A stretch of DNA of 51,935 nt from contig JBBREH010000004.1 in NCBI GenBank assembly GCA_038203095.1, forward strand, positions 1 to 51,935. Direction: 5' to 3'. The translations under genes and the position numbers were made by a program. The stretch's first letter is position 1, and every line of letters begins with the position of its first letter. The notes beneath the pieces were generated by a model, which was not told the origin of the DNA, searched no databases, and was given only the letters and a program-made list of their open reading frames with translations. Positions 15,190 through 22,188 of this stretch are shown one piece after another. The DNA comes from PALSA-1336 sp038203095 (GTDB taxonomy: Bacteria; Patescibacteriota; Doudnabacteria; UBA920).

Positions 15190-15224
15190 AAAAAAACACC
15201 CTCCGCAATAGCGCGGAGGGTGTT
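15190..15224 (-). terminator. trp attenuator terminator
   Basis: A perfect 12-bp stem AACACCCTCCGC/GCGGAGGGTGTT with a 6-nt loop, followed on the minus strand by seven T. It lies 13 bp after the leader peptide stop and upstream of serK-trpB2. An upstream arm TTCTAAA pairs with TTTAGAA, and GGT can pair with the ACC of the terminator's 5' arm, giving a plausible competing hairpin. Confidence 0.88.
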
Positions 15225-15236
15225 CTAAAAGGAACT

Positions 15237-15314
15237 TTAGAATAACCAAAGCCGGCTTTGCGGGCGCAAAACCTGCCACCAAGAGACTGACTGGTTAAAT
15301 AGGAAATTTCTCAT
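15237..15314 (-). CDS. trpL: trp leader peptide (Trp-Trp)
   Basis: A 25-residue ORF with consecutive TGG TGG at codons 12-13 (context NQSVSWWQVLRP) and a third Trp at codon 23. It starts ten bases after a perfect TATAAT, so the mRNA begins only about three bases before the ATG. Its stop lies inside the 5' arm of the putative antiterminator. Stalling at the Trp codons for lack of charged tRNA-Trp should allow read-through into serK-trpB2. WW run, position and terminator make this a typical trp attenuator. Confidence 0.85.
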   Translation of the reverse strand: MRNFLFNQSVSWWQVLRPQSRLWLF

Positions 15315-15323
15315 AACTCCCCT

Positions 15324-15352
15324 ATTATACACCATCCATGCCTTCGTGTCAA
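15324..15352 (-). promoter_or_regulatory. consensus promoter of the trp leader
   Basis: TTGACA (15347-15352), 17-bp spacer, TATAAT (15324-15329): a perfect sigma-70-type promoter on the minus strand, the best in the window together with that of rnpB. Confidence 0.92.
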
Positions 15353-15354
15353 CA

Positions 15355-15368
15355 GCGTACTAGTACAC
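15355..15368 (-). promoter_or_regulatory. TrpR-type operator C
   Basis: GCGTACTAGTACAC, with the core palindrome GTACTAGTAC at 15357-15366. It sits three bases upstream of the leader promoter -35, and the flanking tgaaac resembles sites A and B. Binding here could hinder polymerase at the leader promoter. Confidence 0.62.
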
Positions 15369-15431
15369 TGAAACAGGAAAACATGAGTAAATTTCCGTGA
15401 TTCATAAATGAACTACCCCGCAGCAAGCTGA

Positions 15432-15540
15432 CGAGGTATCAACTGCAAACTGCAACACCCCTCCCTAGCCCTCCCCATCAAGGGGAGGGAATACTGCAAG
15501 GGAACCGCAGCAAGCTACGGGGTATTGACCAAAACTGTGA
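15432..15540. repeat. dispersed ~110-bp repeat, copy 2 (inverted)
   Basis: Reverse complement of 1161-1269 with two mismatches. It lies between the trp leader promoter and the trpR promoter. Nothing coding is seen in it. Confidence 0.85.
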
Positions 15541-15576
15541 CAAATAAATTGCGAGATATTTACAATTTAAGCTAAC

Positions 15577-15616
15577 TTGAACTAATTAACCGAATGTGGT
15601 AGTGTACTAGTACACT
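15577..15616 (+). promoter_or_regulatory. trpR promoter with TrpR operator D
   Basis: TTGAAC (15577-15582), 17-bp spacer, weak -10 TAGTGT (15600-15605) on the plus strand. The perfect 16-bp palindrome AGTGTACTAGTACACT (15601-15616) covers the -10 and the start region. This matches autoregulation of trpR in enterobacteria, where the operator overlaps the promoter. The trpR ATG follows 21 bp later with AAAGGAA as ribosome site. Confidence 0.8.
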
Positions 15617-15637
15617 AACGTTTAAAGGAAATATTTT

Positions 15638-15928
15638 ATGCAATACAAACATGAGTATGGCGTGGAATTGGAACAGCTTTTGCGCAAGGTGGCCGGTGAT
15701 AAAAATAAAGGCCTACTGAGGGAATTTTTGTTTGATTTGCTTTCACCTAAGGAATATAAAGACTTAGCTGTACGCTGGCAAATTATTAAGGCTTTAGAAG
15801 CTAAAGTCCCCCACCGCGACATTGCCAAAAAACTCAAAGTCGGGGTAGCCACAATTAACCGCGGCTCGCGCGAACTGGCCAACAAAAAGGGTGGGTTTAG
15901 ACAAGCTGTGGATAAATATTTAAAATAA
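15638..15928 (+). CDS. trpR: Trp repressor family protein
   Basis: A 96-aa all-helical protein of the TrpR family. LLSPKEYKDLAVRWQIIKAL (34-53) matches the helix with the corepressor-binding arginine. The helix-turn-helix HRDIAKKLKVGVATINRGS (59-77) carries the TrpR hallmark ATINRGS. The operator palindrome in its own promoter uses the GTACTAGT block of known trp operators, so DNA specificity appears conserved. It is transcribed away from the trp leader and serK-trpB2. YerC-like TrpR homologues are the alternative, but the operators favour a tryptophan-responsive repressor. Confidence 0.88.
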   Translation: MQYKHEYGVELEQLLRKVAGDKNKGLLREFLFDLLSPKEYKDLAVRWQIIKALEAKVPHRDIAKKLKVGVATINRGSRELANKKGGFRQAVDKYLK

Positions 15929-15994
15929 TTTTTTTAGATTACGACTGCTAAATGGTTATTTTCCGGGACAGTCTAAATATGACTTATGTACTGG

Positions 15995-16033
15995 ATCCCG
16001 GACATTTTTCACAGCCCTGAAAAAGTCCTGGAT
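15995..16033 (+). repeat. hairpin downstream of trpR
   Basis: ATCCCGGACATTTTTCA pairs with TGAAAAAGTCCTGGAT with one bulge and one mismatch. No U-tract follows. The 361-bp gap 15929-16289 has no gene; it holds this hairpin and the terminator at 16176-16205. Confidence 0.55.
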
Positions 16034-16175
16034 GACAGCTAATTTTTGCTTCAGTCGCATGTTAGCTACACTCTTTTCTATTTACCCAAAAATTGCTTAG
16101 ACTGTTACTACCAATAACAAATATTAGGATTTATACAGTTTCATAATTCAAGACCCATACACACCATCAAAACTT

Positions 16176-16205
16176 AAAAACCGTCCTTTTATTAGGACGG
16201 TTTTT
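16176..16205 (+). terminator. bidirectional terminator between trpR and hpf
   Basis: AAAAACCGTCCT/AGGACGGTTTTT, a perfect 12-bp stem with a 6-nt loop and a T-run on each strand. It serves convergent trpR and hpf transcripts. Confidence 0.88.
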
Positions 16206-16289
16206 TTATTACATAATTCAATCAAAACATCTTCTCCATAGAGCCTGCCCCGCGCTTGACACGAGATCGAAAAATATTTTGCCGCCTTG

Positions 16290-16610
16290 CTAATGGGTCT
16301 TTTCGCGTTTACGTCTTTGGCTAACTTTTTTGTCTTTTAAGCGGGCAAGTTGTTTTTTAATTTTGGGAAGAACTAAGTCAAGCGCCGAATAAAAATCTAA
16401 GCCCCTGGCTTCCGCATATTGACCGCGAGGCTGAATATCAATTTCCACTCGAAAACTTGTTCCGCCGCTGTGTTTTTTATCCAATTCAATTTCTACACGA
16501 ATTTTATCTTCCTCGCGAATAAAAACTTCCAAAATTTGCAATTTTTCAAGAATAAATTCTTTAATTGCAGGTGTGAGAGTTGTATTGGTAGCTTTGATAT
16601 TGACATTCAT
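16290..16610 (-). CDS. hpf: ribosome hibernation-promoting factor (HPF/RaiA family)
   Basis: A 106-aa short-form HPF/YfiA protein that binds the decoding region of idle ribosomes. It has the family's beta-alpha-beta-beta-beta-alpha layout: MNVNIKATNTTLTPAIKEF, RVEIELDKKHSGGTSFRVEI, and the final helix ALDLVLPKIKKQLARLKDK with a basic tail. The start is set at the ATG of 16608-16610, where family similarity begins. A longer frame reaching 16733 would add 41 unrelated residues. A TATAAT at 16669-16674 could be its -10. Confidence 0.87.
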   Translation of the reverse strand: MNVNIKATNTTLTPAIKEFILEKLQILEVFIREEDKIRVEIELDKKHSGGTSFRVEIDIQPRGQYAEARGLDFYSALDLVLPKIKKQLARLKDKKVSQRRKREKTH

Positions 16611-16762
16611 ATAAAATTTTTCCGAAAATTTTAGTTTGTAAAATGATACTATTTTATTATCTTTGGTTATTATAGCATACTTTCTTTTCCCGATGTGTCC
16701 TCCTGTAGCCAGCCCATCCCGTATCGGGTACAAGACAGATTCATAGGCTTTTATTTAATAAG

Positions 16763-16789
16763 GACAGCCGATAAATCGGCTAACTACAG
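16763..16789. repeat. two-hairpin repeat family, half copy
   Basis: Contains AGCCGATAAATCGGCT followed by AACTACAG, the right half of the element described at 6684-6743. Confidence 0.7.
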
Positions 16790-16816
16790 CCTTATGTTTA
16801 AAGGCTTCTTGACCAC

Positions 16817-17872
16817 TTAAAAGCCTACCAATTCTGGTTCAAATTGCAGTTCTATTCCGGTCTTGTCTAATATTGATTGCCTGACCAGTTTAGCTAAATT
16901 TAGCACATCATCGGCAAAGGCGGTGCCGGTTTGATTGATTATTACCAAGGGCTGATTTTCATTTATAGCCGCGCCCCCAACGGATGAACTTTTTAATCCG
17001 CAAAGCTCAATTAAAAATGCGGCAGGCAATTTAACCTGGTTGCCCTCACTAAACTTTTTCTTTTCCATTTCCAAAACTTTTTCCGTTCCAAATGATTTTT
17101 CAATAATTTTTTTGCAACTTTCATAGCCATTTTTGTCAAAAAATGGGTTTTTAAAAAAGGATCCCGCGTTGCCCTTGACCGCCTCAGTCGGAAAAGGAAA
17201 TTTTTGGTCACGGATGTTTATTACCGCCAACCGGATTTCTCCCAGGGTCGGAATCCTATTTTGAAATTTTAAATTCAAATCTCGGTAGCTTAAATTTGGC
17301 TTGCCGTCTTTTTTTAAATTAAAAATAATTTCAAAAATTATATACTTGCCTTTTTCCGAGGTATTAAAAATGCTTTGCCGGTAGCCAAAACCGCAGGCGC
17401 TATTTTTAAAACTGCTTATTGTCCGGCTTTCTCGGTTAAATACTGTCACAGACTCTATAACATTTTTTGCCTCCTGACCATAAGCACCCACATTTTGCAC
17501 GGCTATCGCACCGGTGGAGCCTGGTATATGCGATAGATTCTCAATCCCCCACCAGTTGTTTTTTACCGCAAAGCTTACAACTTCGTCCCAAACTTCTCCG
17601 GAAGCAACCTTTAAAGTGACGTACGATGAGTCTTCTGCCAAAACTTCTATGCCTTTATTGACAACTTTTATTACCAGCCCATCAAAGCCCTTATCACTAA
17701 TTAGCAAATTGCTCCCGCCACCTAACACAAAAGCGTTTAAACGATTTTGTTTTGCAAACTCAAAAGCCGTTAGCGCGTCAAACTGGTCCTTAACCACACA
17801 GAAATATTTGGCCGGTCCACCAATTTTAAAAGTGGTATATGGCGCTAATTGTACATTTTCTTGAATTTGCAT
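16817..17872 (-). CDS. murB: UDP-N-acetylenolpyruvoylglucosamine reductase
   Basis: A 351-aa FAD enzyme that reduces the enolpyruvyl ether to UDP-MurNAc in peptidoglycan synthesis. Visible: FAD-binding TTFKIGGPAKYF (14-25), LGGGSNLLISDKGFDG (49-64), IPGSTGAIAVQNVGAYGQE (118-136), GYRQSIF, and the catalytic-site NAGSFFKNP (237-245) with the proton-donating serine. The final FEPELVGF carries the catalytic-region glutamate. Full length with the extra loop of the long MurB type. It is in a run with two small genes and murC. Confidence 0.95.
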   Translation of the reverse strand: MQIQENVQLAPYTTFKIGGPAKYFCVVKDQFDALTAFEFAKQNRLNAFVLGGGSNLLISDKGFDGLVIKVVNKGIEVLAEDSSYVTLKVASGEVWDEVVSFAVKNNWWGIENLSHIPGSTGAIAVQNVGAYGQEAKNVIESVTVFNRESRTISSFKNSACGFGYRQSIFNTSEKGKYIIFEIIFNLKKDGKPNLSYRDLNLKFQNRIPTLGEIRLAVINIRDQKFPFPTEAVKGNAGSFFKNPFFDKNGYESCKKIIEKSFGTEKVLEMEKKKFSEGNQVKLPAAFLIELCGLKSSSVGGAAINENQPLVIINQTGTAFADDVLNLAKLVRQSILDKTGIELQFEPELVGF

Positions 17873-17880
17873 AGTTAAAA

Positions 17881-18170
17881 TTATTCCGTTAAATCTTTTG
17901 AATCAAATAACTTATCGTTTATGTATTGATTAATTGCTAGCATATCAGCATTTTCATCAAAGTTCTCTGTTTTTAACCCCAGCAAGACTTTAAACACTGC
18001 GACTGCCATTCTGTCTGTTTTGCTAAAATTTTCTTTTCCTGAATTCGCAAGCTCAAGAATCTGCTTGCCAACAAATTTATACAAAGCTCCAAAAGTTGTA
18101 TTTGAAGGAATGGATTCTTTTTTTCACTGAAATCTAAAAAAGTTAAAACTGTTGTTAGTAGTGCTCTCAT
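17881..18170 (-). CDS. small protein with -1 frameshift at A AAA AAG
   Basis: Translation from the ATG at 18168-18170 reads LLTTVLTFLDFSEKK, then meets the heptamer A AAA AAG (18123-18117) in the zero frame. A -1 shift there continues as ESIPSNTTFGALYKFVGKQI and a coherent helical protein down to 17881, about 96 aa in total. Without the shift the second half is orphaned behind an internal ATG at 18084, and the first frame becomes an implausible Cys/Leu-rich tail. Either this is programmed -1 frameshifting on the dnaX-type slippery sequence or a one-base loss in a run of seven A. The ATG overlaps the upstream stop (ATGA). Function unknown. Confidence 0.55.
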
Positions 18171-18409
18171 TTTTTAATTTTTTCAGCTTCTTCAAAAGCA
18201 ACTAACTGAGCATCGGAACTTAATTCATAATTTTCTAAAAATTTTTCATCTTCATCGGCTTTTATTAGTGCCCGCTGCATTGCTTCATCTGTAAAAATTT
18301 TAGCGAATTCCAAGTCTTGGTCTACTGATTCGGGCGTGTTTAAATTTTTTGGATTTCCTGCCAGCCAAGTTTCAAACTCGGCCATTTGTTCTGATGTTGG
18401 TTTTGACAT
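18167..18409 (-). CDS. small acidic protein between murC and murB
   Basis: An 80-aa, strongly acidic, helical protein (EQMAEFETWLAGNP early; FLENYELSSDAQLVAFEEAE late). No known domain is recognised. It begins 2 bp after the murC stop and its own stop overlaps the next ATG (ATGA), so it is part of the murC-murB operon. A role linked to the following frameshifted gene is possible but only positional. Confidence 0.65.
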   Translation of the reverse strand: MSKPTSEQMAEFETWLAGNPKNLNTPESVDQDLEFAKIFTDEAMQRALIKADEDEKFLENYELSSDAQLVAFEEAEKIKK

Positions 18410-18411
18410 AT

Positions 18412-19920
18412 TTATAAAATTTCCTTTAACTCATAAGCCAGCCGGTTAAAACTGCCTACGGCCATTACAATAATGACGTCGCCGGAGTGGGCTTCGGATT
18501 TTAGGATTTCTAGAGCTTGTTGTTTGTTTGCGACAAGACGGATGTGCTTGTGGTGGAGGCCGATGGTCTCCGCTACGGCTTGTGATGTTATGCTCGCGTC
18601 AGATTGTTTTTCGCGCGCGGGATAGATTTCGGACACCAGGACTTCATCGGCTGAGCCAAAACTTTTTATAAGATCTGGCAATGTGGCTTTGGTGCGGGAA
18701 AAAGTGTGAGGTTCAAAGATGGCCCAGAGTTTAGGCTTATTAGAAGATGTTTGCCTTTGTAGGGAAGGGTCTAGACCCTTCCCTAGAACTGAAAAATATC
18801 TTAAACGCGCAGCTTCTAAAGTTTCCCTAACCGCGGTGGGGTGATGAGCGTAATCGTCCACAATGGTAATCCCGTTTTTTACCCCGACAATTTCGAAACG
18901 CCTTTTTACGCCTTTATAAGTTAACAGATCAAGGGCAATTTGTTCCTGATTAAAACCCAAAGCACGCAAAGTGGCAATCACCGCCAAAGAGTTATATACG
19001 TTTATTTTTCCCGGCAATTGAATTTTATACTGTTCAGTTAAACCCAAAAGTCTTCCGGAAATATTTTTAGAAAATTTATTTATAATTTCTAAAGTTGTGA
19101 ATTCTGGCCCGTACTGAATTTGATCTATTTTAAAATCTGCTTCGTTATCGATTCCAAAACTCACACTGCTAATGTTGGATTCATGAACAAGTTTGGTTAA
19201 CAGCACATCATCGGCATTATAAATAATCAACCCGTCTTCCGGCATTTTCTCTATTAACAGTCTAAATTCCTCTTCCAAGGCTTCTAGGCTTTCAAACATA
19301 TCCGGATGGTCATACTCCAAATTGGTTAAAACTAAAATATCGGCTTTGTAAAATTGAAATTTAGGCGTTGGATCGTCAAACTCTTCTTTATATTCATCGC
19401 CTTCAAAAATAAAATAATGCCCGTCACCAATGTAAAAATTACTTTCGTAATTCTGCAAAACTGCCCCAGCCATAAATGAGCTGTCGTCTAGGTTTTTCAA
19501 TAAATGTCCTAATAAGCCGGTAGTAGTAGATTTCCCGTGCGTCCCCGCAACCACAACACGAAGTTTTGATTTGTTAATTTCATAAAGAAATTCGGCTAAG
19601 CCAATATGAAGCAAATTATTTTCGTAAACATACTTAACTTCGGGATTGCTTAAATCTTCACCGGCAGATATCACAAACAAGTCGGCAGATGCTGACCTAA
19701 CATGTTCTTCATCGTAACCTTTAAAATATTTTATACCCGATTTATCCAACACGTCTTTGGCTGGCGCGTAAACTTCACGGCTGTCCGACCCGCTTACTTT
19801 AAACTCAAAAACGCGGGCAATATTAGCGACCGCTGACATGGCAATGCCGCCAATGCCGACAAAATATACCCGAGCACCTTTCACTAAAATTTTTTCTAAA
19901 TTCATACCAAGATTAAGCAT
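18412..19920 (-). CDS. murC: UDP-N-acetylmuramate--L-alanine ligase
   Basis: A 502-aa Mur ligase that adds the first amino acid to UDP-MurNAc using ATP. Visible: YFVGIGGIAMSAVANI near residue 19, the ATP loop VVAGTHGKSTTTGLLG near 124, the EGDEYKEEF and NLEYDHPDMF motifs of the central domain, and DDYAHHPTAVRETLEAARLR near 355. Just after this an in-frame palindromic element inserts FSVLGKGLDPSLQRQTS before the conserved IFEPHTFSRT. A second ATG five codons in is an equally good start. Neither has a clear ribosome site. Confidence 0.94.
   Translation of the reverse strand: MLNLGMNLEKILVKGARVYFVGIGGIAMSAVANIARVFEFKVSGSDSREVYAPAKDVLDKSGIKYFKGYDEEHVRSASADLFVISAGEDLSNPEVKYVYENNLLHIGLAEFLYEINKSKLRVVVAGTHGKSTTTGLLGHLLKNLDDSSFMAGAVLQNYESNFYIGDGHYFIFEGDEYKEEFDDPTPKFQFYKADILVLTNLEYDHPDMFESLEALEEEFRLLIEKMPEDGLIIYNADDVLLTKLVHESNISSVSFGIDNEADFKIDQIQYGPEFTTLEIINKFSKNISGRLLGLTEQYKIQLPGKINVYNSLAVIATLRALGFNQEQIALDLLTYKGVKRRFEIVGVKNGITIVDDYAHHPTAVRETLEAARLRYFSVLGKGLDPSLQRQTSSNKPKLWAIFEPHTFSRTKATLPDLIKSFGSADEVLVSEIYPAREKQSDASITSQAVAETIGLHHKHIRLVANKQQALEILKSEAHSGDVIIVMAVGSFNRLAYELKEIL
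18759..18786. repeat. in-frame palindromic element, copy 3 (in murC)
   Basis: A 28-nt palindrome, GTAGGGAAGGGTCT plus near-exact complement, translated as VLGKGLDPSL. The change GAACGG to GAAGGG is matched by a compensating change in the other arm, which keeps the palindrome. Confidence 0.85.
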
Positions 19921-19994
19921 ATTTGTTTAAGATTCTTCGGCCGCAGATAATATCCTTATTTCGGCCTCAGAATGACGCCGACCAAACAACAAGT

Positions 19995-20924
19995 CTATTG
20001 GCTACTTTTTGCCTTAATTAATTCCAAAATCTTCGGCAAGTTTTCCAGCGCGCATTTTCTACCAAGTTCATAATGATAAACCATTGCATGCCTAGACACA
20101 TCGCTACGCTTTAGTCTTTTAAAATCGGGAACTATCATTAAATCCCCTTCTGGTTCAGCATCCTGCTTTTTGGAGCTGGTTTTAATTACCAAATCTAGGC
20201 TCTTGCCCCAAACCGCGAACAGCCCGGGAATTTTATTACTGTCTTCGTCTTCATCTCCCGGAAAAAGGTATTTAATCCAGGATTCAATTTCTTCAACAAA
20301 TAACATCTTTTTTAAAAAATTAAAAGCCTTTTTTAAAGTAATTTGTCTCTCGGTGAAAATGTGCTTGGTACTCCGCATATTAATACCAATGCTAATATCC
20401 GCCTGCCAATTTTGCAAAACGTCCATGGGCACAATGGTTAAGATTCCGCCGTCAACTAAAGTATGTCTGCCCCAACGACTAGCTTCAATTAAACCCGGAA
20501 CGGTGCTAGAAATGCAAGCGGCCTTGGCAATGTCGCCAATGCACAGTGGTACTTTTTCTCCGGTGTCTATATCAACGGCAATAAAAGCCATTTTGGTCTT
20601 AACCTCTTCGAAAGTTGCCCCTTTAGTTAATCTGTTCTGAATTTCTTCTTCAATCAAATCGAGCGCATAAAAGCCCGAGCCATTTTGGCTTTTTTTGATT
20701 AGTTTTTTGACTTCCTCTTTGGTGACCGTAAGGGCAAAGTTTTTTAAAATCTCCAGCGTACCGCAGGCATAAGCAGCAGCCACAACCGATCCACCGCTGC
20801 AGGCCGCAATGTAATCAACTTTAATATTGTGCTGGCTAAGCACTTCTAAAAAACCAATGTAGAAAGTGGTGCGATTACCGCTCCCGCTTAAGGCCAGCCC
20901 AATTGTAGGTTTTTTTAAGGTCAT
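19995..20924 (-). CDS. patatin-like phospholipase
   Basis: A 309-aa patatin/RssA-type hydrolase. The oxyanion loop is GLALSGSGNRTTFYIG (9-24), the nucleophile serine lies in AACSGGSVVAAAY (about 40-52; A-C-S-G-G in place of GXSXG), and the dyad aspartate is in LVDGGILTIVP (about 157-167). No signal peptide, so probably cytoplasmic or membrane-associated, acting on lipids. Start at 20924 fits the family N-terminus. It lies 5 bp after the murG stop on the same strand. Confidence 0.87.
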   Translation of the reverse strand: MTLKKPTIGLALSGSGNRTTFYIGFLEVLSQHNIKVDYIAACSGGSVVAAAYACGTLEILKNFALTVTKEEVKKLIKKSQNGSGFYALDLIEEEIQNRLTKGATFEEVKTKMAFIAVDIDTGEKVPLCIGDIAKAACISSTVPGLIEASRWGRHTLVDGGILTIVPMDVLQNWQADISIGINMRSTKHIFTERQITLKKAFNFLKKMLFVEEIESWIKYLFPGDEDEDSNKIPGLFAVWGKSLDLVIKTSSKKQDAEPEGDLMIVPDFKRLKRSDVSRHAMVYHYELGRKCALENLPKILELIKAKSSQ

Positions 20925-20929
20925 TAGAT

Positions 20930-22117
20930 TTATTTTTCCGCAATCTTTAAAATTATTTCGCTGATTTTTTTGCCGGCATCATGAAGCATAATTTTGCTTA
21001 TTTTTTGCTTTAGGATTTGCTGACCTTGATGTTCAAAGAGCATTTTCCTCATAAACATAACAAAACCTTTAGGCTTGATTTGGTTCTGACTTAGGACAAT
21101 CGCAGCGTGGCACTCGTCTAAATATAACGCATTCATTTCCTGGTGACTATTCAGCATAGGCACTATTATACTGACTTTTTTTAGGTTGGACAACTCGGTA
21201 ATAGTGGAAAGTCCCGCCCTAGAGAGTACCACATCCGCGGCGGCGTACGCATCTGCCATGTTTTCAATAAATTCGCAGGGATGGTAGTTTTCGTAGTTCC
21301 CACTGTTTGATCTGACTAAAGAACCGGAGATATAATTAGAATCTGAGTGATTGCCAATTTTTTTAAATGCCCTACTGAGTATATTTCGAGAATTCTCTAA
21401 CGAAGAAAGCTTACCCACCCCGGTAGAATGGATAATTTGTACAGTTTTTGATAACTCGGGCAAAGTTTCTAAAACTAATTTATTAATAAAATCAGCGCCA
21501 GTACCACCACCCAATACCAGCAATGTGGGAAGATCAGTTTTTAAGTTAAAATATTTGACTGCGCTGGCCTTATTGCCCAAGGCAAACTCTTCCCTAAAAG
21601 GGTTGCCTGTTAAAATTACTTTATCCTGAGCTTTTCCGTAAAAAATTCCCGCGTTGCTGGCAAAACTCTTCAAGTTAATTTCGAAAGTCACGGTAATTTT
21701 GGCCGCCACAACTTGGCAAAGCCGATTAGCCAGACTGGGCACAATATCCTGTTGGTGCAAAACTACGGGAATTTTTAAAAACCACGCGGCCCAAACTACC
21801 GGAACCTGCACAAAACTGCCGGTACCAAATACACAGTCGGGCTTAAACCATTTTAAAATCTTATAAGCCTCCCAAAACCCCTTGCAAACAAAAAATGGTG
21901 AGGTGAAATTCTTGAAGGAAAAATACCGCCTGAATTTGCCAGCGCTAACAAATACAAACGAGACACCCGCTTTGCGAGCCATTTGGCTCTCGGGTCCAGT
22001 TTTTGTACCCACCATTAAAAACTTAGTTTTAGGGTGGATTTTTTTTATTTCACTGGCGACAGCAAGAAGAGGAGAAACAGGTCCGCCACTGCCACCACCG
22101 ACTAGTAAAATTTTCAT
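20930..22117 (-). CDS. murG: MurG, lipid II-forming GlcNAc transferase
   Basis: A 395-aa GT28 enzyme that adds GlcNAc to lipid I at the inner face of the membrane. Landmarks: the first glycine loop LLVGGGSGGPVSPLLAVA (4-21; GGSGGPVSP in place of GGTGGHIFP), FGTGSFVQVPVVWAAW, LHQQDIVPSLANR, LTGNPFREEF, LVLGGGTGADFIN near 195, and SRAGLSTITEL near 300 in the UDP-GlcNAc site. The loss of the His in GGTGGH is unusual for MurG but known in some Patescibacteria-like sequences, as far as I recall. It belongs to the murC-patatin-murG cluster. Confidence 0.88.
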   Translation of the reverse strand: MKILLVGGGSGGPVSPLLAVASEIKKIHPKTKFLMVGTKTGPESQMARKAGVSFVFVSAGKFRRYFSFKNFTSPFFVCKGFWEAYKILKWFKPDCVFGTGSFVQVPVVWAAWFLKIPVVLHQQDIVPSLANRLCQVVAAKITVTFEINLKSFASNAGIFYGKAQDKVILTGNPFREEFALGNKASAVKYFNLKTDLPTLLVLGGGTGADFINKLVLETLPELSKTVQIIHSTGVGKLSSLENSRNILSRAFKKIGNHSDSNYISGSLVRSNSGNYENYHPCEFIENMADAYAAADVVLSRAGLSTITELSNLKKVSIIVPMLNSHQEMNALYLDECHAAIVLSQNQIKPKGFVMFMRKMLFEHQGQQILKQKISKIMLHDAGKKISEIILKIAEK

Positions 22118-22188
22118 AAATGAAAATTTATATCTATAATCTATAATCTTTAATCTTTAATCTTTAATCTTTAACAAATATCGGTTCG

